A stretch of DNA of 64,000 nt from contig NZ_CP107799.1 in assembly GCF_041431135.1 (NCBI RefSeq), positions 1,798,001 through 1,862,000 of the forward strand, read 5' to 3'. Below, piece by piece: positions 43,436 to 51,830 of this stretch. The translations under genes were made by a program, and so were the position numbers. Each line of letters begins with the position of its first letter. Position 1 is the stretch's first letter. Under the pieces are notes generated by a model that was not told the origin of the DNA, ran no database searches, and saw only the letters and a program-made list of their open reading frames with translations. Source of the DNA: Streptomyces sp. NBC_00554. GTDB taxonomy: Bacteria > Actinomycetota > Actinomycetes > Streptomycetales > Streptomycetaceae.

Positions 43436-45241
43436 TCAACTCACCCGGAACACCGGCCCCCGCGCGGTGAACGGCAGCCGCGCGCCCTGCGGAATCAGGT
43501 ACGCGTGCTCGCGCCGCACCCGCAGGACGTCGCACCAGCCGTCCGTGATCACCAGCATGGGCGCGCCCGGCGGGAAGTCGTCCGCGCGGTGCAGCAGGTC
43601 GACGCCCGGCTGCAGGACCGTACCGCCGCGCCCACGCACCCGTACCCGTCCGGCGATCTCCGTCACCGGCAGATAGCCCGCGTCGTGCGGGGCGGCGTCG
43701 CAGAAGACGACGCGCGCGGCCGGTACGTCACGGGCCTCGGCGTACGAGGCGATCGCGCCCAGCGCCTTGCCGAGCAGCGTGCGGTCCATGGACGCGGAGG
43801 TGTCGAGGACCACGCCGAAGGTGCAGCGGGCGATCTCCTCGGGCGGGAAGTAGCGGCCCGCGCGCGGGATGTCGGGGGTCGCCGCCTGGCGGCGCGAGGG
43901 GCGCGCGTACGTCCGCAGGGGCTCGGGGCGGGGCACGAACTCGTCAAACCAGCGGGCCAGTTGGGCGTCCCAGGCCAGCGGTGGATGGCTGAGCGCGCGG
44001 ATCTCCTCGACCAGGCCGCCGGGCAGGAAACCGCGCTCCTGCCGCTGGTGCAGGTCAAGTCCCTGGCCGAGGCCCCGGCGGTAGAACTCGTCGAGGTCGA
44101 CGTAGTCGCGAGGCGAGCCGAGCGGGCCGCCGAGCATGTCGCCGACGCCCTTGCCGCGCAGTGTGGACAGGCGGCGCATCCGGCGCAGGTCCGTCGCGAT
44201 CCTGTCGTACACCTCCTCCGCCGACAGATCCCTCAACTCCACGTCGTACAGCAGCCCTTCGGGCATCGCGCCGACGTGCATCTCGTTCAGCCAGCCGTTG
44301 ATGACGTAGTCCGCGGCGATGTTGAAGAGGTACGGGTCGCGGGTGCCGCAGCGGTCGCTGTGGCGCAGGGCGGCGTGCAGCATTTCGTGGGCGAGGACGA
44401 ACCGCCATTCCTCGTCGTCGAATTCGCGCAGCGGGTTGATGTAGATCTCGGCGGCCTCCGCGTTCACCGCGGCGATGGAAATGCCGTGGGCGCGGGCGAG
44501 TTCGGCGTCGGCGACGACGGTGATGCCGGCCGCGATGCCGCCGAGGAGCGGGTAGGAGGACACGAACCAGCTCAGCGCCTTCTCCCAGGGCTGCAGCCGG
44601 GTGGGTCCGCCGCGCATGGAGGCGCGGCGGCCACCCGCCATGTCCATCGCCGCGGCCATGGTCCGGGTCAGCGCGTGCGCGAAGGCGAGCTGCCAGTCGG
44701 GCGCGGTGCCGCCACTCCAGGTGTGCCAGGTCACGAGGAGCTGGTCCGGTTCACCGCCCGCCGTGCCGCACCGCTCGTACGCCGCCGGAATCCCGTCGCG
44801 GCGCCAGCGCGCGGCGAGCTGCTCCTCGTCGCCGGCGGGGTAGGACTCCGGCAGGTCCTCGGGGGTCAGGCCGACCGGGAAGCCGAGCAGGAAGCGGTTG
44901 ACCACGGCGCAGCGGGCGGCGAGGTCGAAGCGGTCGGGCTGCACCCGTTCGCCGGTCGCCGCCGGGACATGGCCGAAGCCGAGGTGGATGATGGCGTGCG
45001 CGGCTGCCCAGGCCCATTCGGCGGGCTCGGCGCGGCGGGTGGGGTGCACATGCAGAACTCCACTGGAGTCGACGCGGACGAGGCCGTCACGGGGCCCGGC
45101 AGCGCAGTCCTTCTGACGGCAGGTGCTGAACCCGATGGCGGCAAGGGCGCGGTTGGCCCGCACCAGCCGCATCCCCTCGGCGAAGGCTTCGGCGGCCGGG
45201 TCCGGCTTCTCCTTGTCGCCCTGCTTGCGCTTGCGGCTCAT
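43436..45241 (-). CDS. vWA domain protein with DUF2201-type metallopeptidase domain
   Basis: The 601-residue protein joins an N-terminal putative metallopeptidase (about 1-420) to a von Willebrand A domain (about 465-600). The peptidase-like part shows HAIIHLGFGH near residue 85 and the zincin-like HEMLHAALRH near 288. The vWA part starts CTFGVVLDTSASMDRTL with a MIDAS-type DxSxS. The gene is 28 bp downstream of a MoxR-family AAA+ ATPase on the same strand. MoxR-vWA pairs act as chaperone or metal-insertion machines and also appear as components of conflict systems. The substrate is unknown. Confidence 0.88.
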   Translation of the reverse strand: MSRKRKQGDKEKPDPAAEAFAEGMRLVRANRALAAIGFSTCRQKDCAAGPRDGLVRVDSSGVLHVHPTRRAEPAEWAWAAAHAIIHLGFGHVPAATGERVQPDRFDLAARCAVVNRFLLGFPVGLTPEDLPESYPAGDEEQLAARWRRDGIPAAYERCGTAGGEPDQLLVTWHTWSGGTAPDWQLAFAHALTRTMAAAMDMAGGRRASMRGGPTRLQPWEKALSWFVSSYPLLGGIAAGITVVADAELARAHGISIAAVNAEAAEIYINPLREFDDEEWRFVLAHEMLHAALRHSDRCGTRDPYLFNIAADYVINGWLNEMHVGAMPEGLLYDVELRDLSAEEVYDRIATDLRRMRRLSTLRGKGVGDMLGGPLGSPRDYVDLDEFYRRGLGQGLDLHQRQERGFLPGGLVEEIRALSHPPLAWDAQLARWFDEFVPRPEPLRTYARPSRRQAATPDIPRAGRYFPPEEIARCTFGVVLDTSASMDRTLLGKALGAIASYAEARDVPAARVVFCDAAPHDAGYLPVTEIAGRVRVRGRGGTVLQPGVDLLHRADDFPPGAPMLVITDGWCDVLRVRREHAYLIPQGARLPFTARGPVFRVS

Positions 45242-45269
45242 CGCAGCGCCTCCGCCTCGCAGGTGAGGT

Positions 45270-46331
45270 TCATCGCCGCGCCTCCACCAGACGCGGCATG
45301 TCCCGCGCCGCCTCCACCAGGAACCAGGCGGGCAGTACGGGATTGCCGTCGGCGTCGGACGCGATGACGCTCTGGGCGACCTCGACGGAGATCTCGGCGA
45401 GCTGGACGAGGAGCGACTTGGCGCGGAACGCGGTCTGCCGCCCGTGCTCCGAGGTGTGCTCCTTGCTGGCGGGCAGCTCCTTGACGAGCCGGCCGCGGAA
45501 GGACTCGGCGAGGTAGTAGAGCAGGTCGCGGTCCTCCATGCGGCTGGGCCAGCGGGCCTCGCCCTTGATGATGGCCTCGATGCCGAAGCGGCTGCGCACG
45601 ATCTTGACGTAGCCGCAGAAGGCGACCGCGTGCGCGGGAGTCAGCGTGCCGTGCGCGATCACCTTCAGGGTGTCCTCGTCGAGGTCCGGGCCGAAGGAGC
45701 GCAGTGCGTCGGAGAGCATGTGCCAGGAGCGGGGCGTGGAGAAGGGCTCCTCCGTCTTGGGCGGCTTGGACCACAGGTGGTCGGGGCGGTCGGTGAGGTG
45801 GTCCAGGATCCACGGGTGGATGTCGTTGGCGGCGGCCCACACCAGCCAGTCCTTCGGGGACGCCTCGAGGTGCACATGGGCGAGGCGGTTGATCAGCGCG
45901 GAGGCGATCGGCCGGGCCAGCGCGTTGTCCGTGGCGCGGTTGCCCGCGCCGATCACGATCGAGCCCTGCGGCAGTTCGTAGTTGCCGATACGGCGGTCCA
46001 GGATGAGCGAGTAGAACGCCTTCTGGACGTCCGGCGTCGCCGCGTTCAGCTCGTCCAGGAACAGGCAGTACGGCTCGTCGCGGGCGATCGCCTCCGGTGG
46101 GCAGAACACCGAGCGCCCGTCGCGGATCTGCGGCACGCCGATGAGGTCCTCGGGCGCGAGCTGGGTACCGAGCAGGCTCACGCACTCCAGGCCGAGCGAC
46201 TCGGCGAACTCCCTTACCAGGGAGGACTTTCCGATGCCGGGAGCGCCCCAGAGGAAGACCGGCCGAACGGTCGCGAGACCGAGCAGCAGCTCGGGTATCC
46301 GGGCGGGAGTGACGGTGACGGCTGCCTGCAC
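45270..46331 (-). CDS. MoxR-family AAA+ ATPase
   Basis: The 353-residue AAA+ protein has Walker A GAPGIGKSS (about 29-37), Walker B CLFLDELNAA (about 88-97), sensor 1 VIGAGNRATDNALA and the arginine-finger region INRLAHVHLE. The C-terminal half is helical and less conserved. GTG at 46331 follows a GGAG. It is the upstream partner of the vWA metallopeptidase gene, and the two should form a complex in which ATP hydrolysis drives remodelling. No third component of known type is adjacent. Confidence 0.9.
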   Translation of the reverse strand: MQAAVTVTPARIPELLLGLATVRPVFLWGAPGIGKSSLVREFAESLGLECVSLLGTQLAPEDLIGVPQIRDGRSVFCPPEAIARDEPYCLFLDELNAATPDVQKAFYSLILDRRIGNYELPQGSIVIGAGNRATDNALARPIASALINRLAHVHLEASPKDWLVWAAANDIHPWILDHLTDRPDHLWSKPPKTEEPFSTPRSWHMLSDALRSFGPDLDEDTLKVIAHGTLTPAHAVAFCGYVKIVRSRFGIEAIIKGEARWPSRMEDRDLLYYLAESFRGRLVKELPASKEHTSEHGRQTAFRAKSLLVQLAEISVEVAQSVIASDADGNPVLPAWFLVEAARDMPRLVEARR

Positions 46332-46460
46332 GCAGGGACTCCAGGGGCGTTCGGGTAGGACGCGCAGGTGTGCGGTGTCCGATGCGGCCAGTGTGTGCGC
46401 GGGAGCCGCCTACCGCAGCCCATTTTCCGGCGCGCCCAGGCGCGTGCCCCTGGCGCGTGA

Positions 46461-48545
46461 CTACGCGGCCCGCTCGTCCGACCGTGCCGTCACCGGCACT
46501 TGAGGCCCGTCGCACTCGCCCAGCCACCGCCGCAGTACGTGGTGCACCTGCTCCGCGCCGACCAGTTCGGCGCCGTCCTCGACCGGCGCGGACAGCGCGA
46601 GGGGCGACAGCAGGAATGGCCGTCCCTGGGCGCCGCCGAGTCCGCCGTGCGAGCCGATCTGCTCCTCGAAGGCGAGGACTTCGCCCTCCTCGGGGTCGTA
46701 CCAGGAGTTGACCATGATGTCGGCGACGTGCGGGAAGGAGTGCGTCCGCCGTACGGCGTCGGCGGCGCCGGGGCCGAAGTCGGCCAGCGGGCCCGGGTGT
46801 TCGTCGTCGAGCTCGTCCACCGGAACCTCCGCTCCGTGCGCGCCGAGGACGAGCCCGCCGTGCTCCTCGCTGCGTACGAGCACGAAGCCGACGCCGGGAT
46901 GGTTGGCGAGCGTGGAGAGCAGCGCGGGATGGCGCCGGTCGATCTCCTCGCGGCTCATCCGGTGCGGCACGTCGGGGAAGGAGACGAGTCCGAGGTTCCC
47001 GGAGGCCAGCACGATGGGCTCGGAGCGGCGCGCGGGCCGGTGCTGCTCGCCGCCCTCCTCGACGGGCCTGCGCAGCGCCGCCCGCACCGCCGCCCGGGCC
47101 TCGGCGCCGCTGTGGGTGCGCCGGGCCTTGCGCGGCACGGGCAGCCCGCAGCCGGCCCGGACGAGGTTGCCGAGGCTGAGCCCGTAGCGGGTCAGGAAGG
47201 TCTCGCCGGGGCTCTGGCCGTGGTCGGAGAGCAGCACGATCCGGTAGGGCCTGGGCGCGTGCTCGGCGACCTTCGCTATCAGCGCGAGCGAGCGGTCGAG
47301 GCGCGCCAGGACCTTCTCGGTGTCCCGGCCGCGCGGGCCGGAGTGGTGTGCCACTTCGTCGTACGCCACCAGGTCCGCGTAGACCGAGTTGCGCCCGGCG
47401 AGCATGTCGCCGATCACCGCGGCGACGACGACGTCACGCTCGATGACGGTCGCGAAGGCGCGGATGAAGGGGTACAGCCCGCCGCGTTTGACGCGCGGCC
47501 GCTGCTTCCTGGCACGGCACCGGGTGGACTGCCCGATCTCCCGGAAGACCTCGGCGACGAAGGACATGGCGGTGCGGACGGCGTTGGCGGGGTCGATGAA
47601 GTACGTGAAGTAACCCGCCCGGTCGCGGTTCTCCTTCCCCCTTCTCGCTGCCATGGACAGCACGAGGGCCAGCTGGTCGGCGCCGCCGCTGAAGAGGTTG
47701 CCGCGGCTGGCGCCGTCGACGGTGAGCAGTCCTCCGTCGCCGGTGTACTCGATGGCCCGGCGCTGGAGTTCGGCGGCGCTGCTGGGCCGGTTGCAGACCA
47801 TGACCTCGTGGCTGTCCTTCTCGTACCACCGGAAGGCCGGGACGTCGTGGTTGCTGCCGTGCAGGATGCCGAGCTGGCTGGCGCCGGTCTGGCTGGACCA
47901 GTCGGTGCGCCAGGCGGTGAGCCGGTGAGTGGGTCGCGCTCTTGCCCCGCCGCCGCCCAGCCACTGGGCCACGGTCGGCATGAGTCCCTTGCCGACCGCC
48001 TCCTCCAGTACCTCGTGGCCCACGCCGTCGAGCTGGAGGAAGACGGCGCCGGGGGTCGATGGGCCGGCCTGCCCGGGGGCGCGCCTGCGGCGCCGGTCGG
48101 CGAGCCGGTACAACCTGCGCCGGTAGGCGTCGTCGTCCCGTACGGCGAGGGCACCACCGGTGGCCGAGGCGACGGCGGACATCACGGCGGCGACGACCAC
48201 CGCGGTCTCGGGGGCGGCCTCGCCCTGCCCGGAGGGGTTGATCCGCAGGGCGATCAGCAGCAGGGACCCGTTGAGGAAGAAGACGAGCAGCCCGAGCACG
48301 AGCGCGGGCACCAGGAGCAGCGCCCTTACGAGCAGCGGCCACACCAGCGAGGACAACAGACCGAAGACGGCCGCGCCGACCCCCGCAGTGACGCCGATCC
48401 GCGTGGCGCTGTCACCGGTCTCCGACTGCAGCTTGAAGTCGGGCAGCACACCGGCGAGAACGAGCATCGTGACCGTGGACACGGCCCACACCACGATACT
48501 CCGCCACACCCCGCTGAGGACCCGCCGCCAACGCCCTCCACCCAC
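46461..48545 (-). CDS. Holin-like membrane domain fused to type I phosphodiesterase
   Basis: The 694-residue protein begins with a four-helix membrane domain (about 10-135) of the phage holin superfamily IV (PF04020) type (VVWAVSTVTMLVLAGVLPDFKL, SSLVWPLLVRALLLV). The rest is an alkaline-phosphatase-like phosphodiesterase/nucleotide pyrophosphatase domain: FLQLDGVGHEVLEEA with a metal-binding Asp, DWSSQTGASQLGILHG with the Thr/Ser nucleophile region, VAYDEVAHHSG and LLSDHGQSPGETF. The active domain could face either side. GTG at 48545. It is on the same strand as the MoxR-vWA pair but 130 bp upstream. It is not part of a prophage. Confidence 0.85.
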   Translation of the reverse strand: MGGGRWRRVLSGVWRSIVVWAVSTVTMLVLAGVLPDFKLQSETGDSATRIGVTAGVGAAVFGLLSSLVWPLLVRALLLVPALVLGLLVFFLNGSLLLIALRINPSGQGEAAPETAVVVAAVMSAVASATGGALAVRDDDAYRRRLYRLADRRRRRAPGQAGPSTPGAVFLQLDGVGHEVLEEAVGKGLMPTVAQWLGGGGARARPTHRLTAWRTDWSSQTGASQLGILHGSNHDVPAFRWYEKDSHEVMVCNRPSSAAELQRRAIEYTGDGGLLTVDGASRGNLFSGGADQLALVLSMAARRGKENRDRAGYFTYFIDPANAVRTAMSFVAEVFREIGQSTRCRARKQRPRVKRGGLYPFIRAFATVIERDVVVAAVIGDMLAGRNSVYADLVAYDEVAHHSGPRGRDTEKVLARLDRSLALIAKVAEHAPRPYRIVLLSDHGQSPGETFLTRYGLSLGNLVRAGCGLPVPRKARRTHSGAEARAAVRAALRRPVEEGGEQHRPARRSEPIVLASGNLGLVSFPDVPHRMSREEIDRRHPALLSTLANHPGVGFVLVRSEEHGGLVLGAHGAEVPVDELDDEHPGPLADFGPGAADAVRRTHSFPHVADIMVNSWYDPEEGEVLAFEEQIGSHGGLGGAQGRPFLLSPLALSAPVEDGAELVGAEQVHHVLRRWLGECDGPQVPVTARSDERAA

Positions 48546-48656
48546 GCCCTGTCCACCTCACGTCCCGGCCCGCCCGGTCCGCGAGGCCTGCTCCCACCCT
48601 GTCACAACGGGTGGGCGGAGCCGGTTGTCCCCCGGTCACAGTTCCAGGTCAGCGGC

Positions 48657-49124
48657 TCAGCGGCCGTCGTACCCCGCGGTCGGCATCGACAGGCGGCGGT
48701 GGACCCGGGCCTTCATCTGGGCGTCGTACGAGGGTTCCGCGCAGCCGACCGTCTCGACCCGTACGCCACGGCGTACGCACTCGGCGGTGAACTCGTCGAC
48801 GGAGGCGAGGGCGCGCTCCAGGACGCGGTGGCTGGGCGCGACGAATAAGTCGACGAGGCCCGCCTCGACATCGGCCCACAGGGTGCGGTGGTCGGGGCGC
48901 AGTCCTCGTACGAGGAGTTCCCGTGTGACGACATAGCCGTGTTCGGCGGCCCAGCGGGCGCACATCGCGTGCTGGCTGCGGGAGTCCACCAGGAAGGGGT
49001 CCGCGTCCAGTTCCTCCAGGGGCGTCAGGCTCGCGATCGCCGTGACGCGCAGCGATGTCGGCCCCTGCGGGCCGGGCGGGCACCTGAGGGCGTGGGTGCC
49101 GGTGGCACCGCGCGCTTCTCCCAT
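48657..49124 (-). CDS. Hypothetical protein resembling a degenerate serine recombinase catalytic fold
   Basis: The 155-residue protein resembles the resolvase fold from residue about 48 on: DSRSQHAMCARWAAEHGYVV, DLFVAPSHRVLERALASVDEFTAECVRRGVRVETVG follows the order of resolvase strands and helices. The N-terminal Tyr-Arg-x-Ser catalytic motif is not visible, so it is probably not an active recombinase. Codon 93 is TTA (48846-48848). ATG at 49124 is the only in-frame start near the beginning of the similar region. There is no mobile element around it. The relation to recombinases is my inference from pattern only. Confidence 0.6.
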   Translation of the reverse strand: MGEARGATGTHALRCPPGPQGPTSLRVTAIASLTPLEELDADPFLVDSRSQHAMCARWAAEHGYVVTRELLVRGLRPDHRTLWADVEAGLVDLFVAPSHRVLERALASVDEFTAECVRRGVRVETVGCAEPSYDAQMKARVHRRLSMPTAGYDGR

Positions 49125-49209
49125 GGCGTCCCCCTCACCTCCGGGTTTCGTCCGCCGACCATACTCCTGCCCGTAGGCTCGGGGGGAGTCGCGCGAGGGA
49201 GGCAAAGAA

Positions 49210-49983
49210 GTGCCGGTGGAGATCACCTGGTGGGGGCACGCCACCTGCACGCTGGAGGACTCCGGCACACGCGTGCTCACGGACCCGCTCTTCGCGCGCC
49301 GGCTCGCGCACCTCCGGCGCAGGCGCGGGGCGCCGCCCCCTCCCGAGGCGGCGGTGGCCGACGTCGCGCTGGTCTCGCATCTGCACTCCGACCATCTGCA
49401 TCTGCCCTCGCTGGCGCGGCTCGCGCCGGGCACACGCGTGCTCGTGCCCCGGGGCGCGCCGCGTGCGGTGCCCGCGCTGCGCAGGCTGGACCATCTGCGG
49501 CTCACCGAGGTGGCGCCCGGCGACCGGACGGACGTCGGCGCCCTGGTCGTACGCACCGTGTCGGCGCGCCATGACGGGCGGCGGCTGCCGCTCGGTCCGC
49601 ACCGGGCGCCCGCCCTGGGGTTCGTGGTCGAGGGCGAGGCCCGCACGTACTTCGCCGGGGACACCGGGCTGTTCGACTCGATGGCCGAGGAGGTCGGGCC
49701 GGTCGATGTGGCTCTGTTGCCGGTCGGCGGATGGGGGCCGTATCTCGGGGAAGAACATCTGGACGCGGGGCGCGCGGCAGAGGCGCTCGCCCGGCTGATG
49801 CCCCGGAGCGCTGTGCCGGTGCACTACGGCACGTACTGGCCGATCGGAATGGACGCTGTGCGCCCCCATGAATTCCACGCGCCGGGTGAGGAGTTCGTGC
49901 GCCTCGCCGCCGAGCGCGCGCCTCAGGTCGCGGTGCACCGGCTCGGACACGGCGAGAGCGTACGGCCGGAGGTCGCGAAGTGA
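49210..49983 (+). CDS. Metallo-beta-lactamase fold hydrolase
   Basis: The 257-residue protein is of the UlaG-like (lactonase/NAPE-PLD-like) group: WWGHATCTLE at the N-terminus, the zinc-binding HLHSDHL (about 57-63), YFAGDTGLFDSM with a metal-binding Asp, and VPVHYGTYWP with the last His. It probably hydrolyses a phosphoester or lactone. GTG at 49210 follows GAGGGAGG. It is 61 bp upstream of the DedA gene on the same strand. A related but longer fold member lies convergent 0.8 kb away. Confidence 0.9.
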   Translation: MPVEITWWGHATCTLEDSGTRVLTDPLFARRLAHLRRRRGAPPPPEAAVADVALVSHLHSDHLHLPSLARLAPGTRVLVPRGAPRAVPALRRLDHLRLTEVAPGDRTDVGALVVRTVSARHDGRRLPLGPHRAPALGFVVEGEARTYFAGDTGLFDSMAEEVGPVDVALLPVGGWGPYLGEEHLDAGRAAEALARLMPRSAVPVHYGTYWPIGMDAVRPHEFHAPGEEFVRLAAERAPQVAVHRLGHGESVRPEVAK

Positions 49984-50044
49984 CGCCCCTTTCCGCCGCG
50001 GTCTCAGGGGCCGCGAGCCTGTCCGTGTGTCCGGCGGTGGTCCG

Positions 50045-50668
50045 GTGAGTTTCCTGGCCGCGGCCTCGACCACGGCGCCGGAGTCCACGCAGCAGGCGAT
50101 CGGGTATCCGACGCTCTTCCTGCTGGTACTGATCGGCGCGCTGGTGCCGGTGGTGCCGACGGGTGCGCTGGTGAGTTCGGCGGCCGTGGTGGCCTTTCAT
50201 CAGACGGCGCCGTTCGCGCTGCTGCTGGTCTTCGTGGTGGCGGCGCTCGCGGCGTTCCTCGGCGACGTCTCGCTGTACTGGCTGGGGCAGCGCGGGATGC
50301 GCTCCAAGAACGGCTCGCGCTGGCTGGAGGCCCTCCGCGCCCGCGCCCCCGAGGACCGCCTCACCCGGGCGCAGGAGAAACTCGGCGACCACGGCATCGC
50401 CGTACTCGTCCTCTCGCGCCTCGTCCCGGCCGGCCGCATTCCGGTGATGCTCGCCTGCCTGCTGGCGAAGATGCCCCTGCGCACCTTCGCCCGCGGCGAC
50501 ATCCCCGCCTGCCTGGCCTGGGCGGTGACCTACCAGCTCATCGGCATCCTCGGCGGCTCCCTCTTCAACGAGCCCTGGGAGGGTGTGGTGGCGGCGGTGG
50601 TCCTGACGGTGGTGATCAGCCTGGCGCCGAGTGTGTGGCGCCGGATGCGCAGAACGGCCCCCCAGTAG
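50045..50668 (+). CDS. DedA-family membrane protein
   Basis: The 207-residue membrane protein has the DedA/SNARE-associated core: TLFLLVLIGALVPVVPTGAL, then LGDVSLYWLGQRGMR, SRLVPAGRIPVMLACLLAKM (family R and P residues) and C-terminal helices. DedA proteins flip or scramble lipids such as undecaprenyl phosphate or support membrane homeostasis. GTG at 50045 is chosen because it begins just before the first helix; the frame is open further upstream over the end of the previous gene. It ends next to a repeat-derived hairpin. Confidence 0.88.
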   Translation: MSFLAAASTTAPESTQQAIGYPTLFLLVLIGALVPVVPTGALVSSAAVVAFHQTAPFALLLVFVVAALAAFLGDVSLYWLGQRGMRSKNGSRWLEALRARAPEDRLTRAQEKLGDHGIAVLVLSRLVPAGRIPVMLACLLAKMPLRTFARGDIPACLAWAVTYQLIGILGGSLFNEPWEGVVAAVVLTVVISLAPSVWRRMRRTAPQ

Positions 50669-50681
50669 GGCGTAGCCCTAT

Positions 50682-50710
50682 GGGGGCGCGGGGAACTGCG
50701 CGAGCAACCC
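50682..50710. repeat. Copy 3 (inverted, partial) of the short interspersed repeat
   Basis: The sequence gggggcgcggggaactgcgc is the reverse complement of the core at 1175 and 21429, with an imperfect stem extending to 50671. It separates the convergent DedA and MBL-fold genes, so it probably helps termination. Confidence 0.65.
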
Positions 50711-50741
50711 AGAACAGCCCGCAGTCACCCAACAACCGGAA

Positions 50742-51830
50742 TCACCCCAGAACCCGGGACCCCCCCACCGGCAGATCCCAAAGGTCCTCCCGATCCAACC
50801 CCGCCTTCTCCCAGGCCGCCCGGACCCGGGTCAGCGGTTCGAGAACCGGCTCGGCGGAGAGAACGAAGGTGCCCCAGTGCATGGGCGCCATCCGCCGGGC
50901 CCCCAGATCGACGGCGGCTCGAACGGCCTCGTCCGGGTCGCAGTGGACGTCACTCAGCCACCACCGGGGGTCATACGCACCGATGGGAAGCAGCGCGAGG
51001 TCGATGCCCGGGTAGCGCAGCCCGATCTGGGCGAACCAGTGGCCGTACCCCGTGTCGCCCGCGAAGTACACGCGCTGTCCGTCGGAGGCGGTGAGGACCC
51101 AGCCGCCCCAGAGGGTGCGGCAGGTGTCGGTGAGGCTGCGCTTGGACCAGTGATGGGCAGGCACGAAGTCGAAGCGGACGCCGCCCAGTTCGGCCGCTTC
51201 CCACCAGTCCAGCTCGGTGACCTGGGTGAACCGGCGACGCCTGAACCAGCGCGCGAGGCCCGCCGGTACGAACACCGGTGTGTCGCGCGGGAGCCGGCGC
51301 AGGGTCGGCGCGTCCAGGTGGTCGTAGTGGTTGTGGCTGATGACGACCGCGTCGACGCGCGGCAGCGCGCTCCAGGCCACGCCGACGGGTGTGATCCGGG
51401 CCGGGGTGCCGAGGATCTTGCGGGACCAGACCGGGTCGGTGAGGACGGTGAGCCCGCCGACGCGGATCACCCAACTCGCGTGCCCCGCCCAGGAGACGGC
51501 GACGGTGTGCACGCCCGCCTGCGGCAGCGGCCCCGGTTCGAACGGCAGCGCCGGGATGTCGGCGAGACCGTCGGGCCCCGGCCGCAGCGCGCCCTCGCGG
51601 GCGAACCGCGCGAAGGCCCGCAGCCCCGGCAGCGGCGCCGTCAGCCGGTCCGCGAAGGTCCGCGGCCAGACACGCTTCTCGCCGAGCGGACGGGGCTCGG
51701 CGAGCGGGAGGAGCGGAGACAGGGCCCCGGTCGGTGCCGGGGCCGACGAGGACGCCGGTTCGTCCGCGTCCTGTGTGGTCGTGGTGGTGGACCTGCTCGT
51801 GCTCGTGGTCGACTCGGACTGCTGCGTCAT
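50742..51830 (-). CDS. MBL-fold hydrolase, NAPE-PLD/UlaG-like
   Basis: The 362-residue protein has a Ser/Thr-rich N-terminal tail of about 40 residues, then WAGHASWVIRVGGLTVLTDP, SHNHYDHLD (zinc ligands HxHxDH), PAHHWSKRS, YFAGDTGYGHWF and PMHWGTF. This set matches N-acyl-phosphatidylethanolamine phospholipase D-like proteins, acting on phospholipids or similar esters. ATG at 51830 overlaps the stop of the aminotransferase gene (ATGA), showing coupling; an ATG 15 bases upstream is less likely. Confidence 0.9.
   Translation of the reverse strand: MTQQSESTTSTSRSTTTTTQDADEPASSSAPAPTGALSPLLPLAEPRPLGEKRVWPRTFADRLTAPLPGLRAFARFAREGALRPGPDGLADIPALPFEPGPLPQAGVHTVAVSWAGHASWVIRVGGLTVLTDPVWSRKILGTPARITPVGVAWSALPRVDAVVISHNHYDHLDAPTLRRLPRDTPVFVPAGLARWFRRRRFTQVTELDWWEAAELGGVRFDFVPAHHWSKRSLTDTCRTLWGGWVLTASDGQRVYFAGDTGYGHWFAQIGLRYPGIDLALLPIGAYDPRWWLSDVHCDPDEAVRAAVDLGARRMAPMHWGTFVLSAEPVLEPLTRVRAAWEKAGLDREDLWDLPVGGSRVLG

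Noticed and set aside
46461..48545. Holin-like domain as a sign of a prophage
   Set aside because: No phage structural, integrase or lysis genes are around it, and the domain is fused to a phosphodiesterase.
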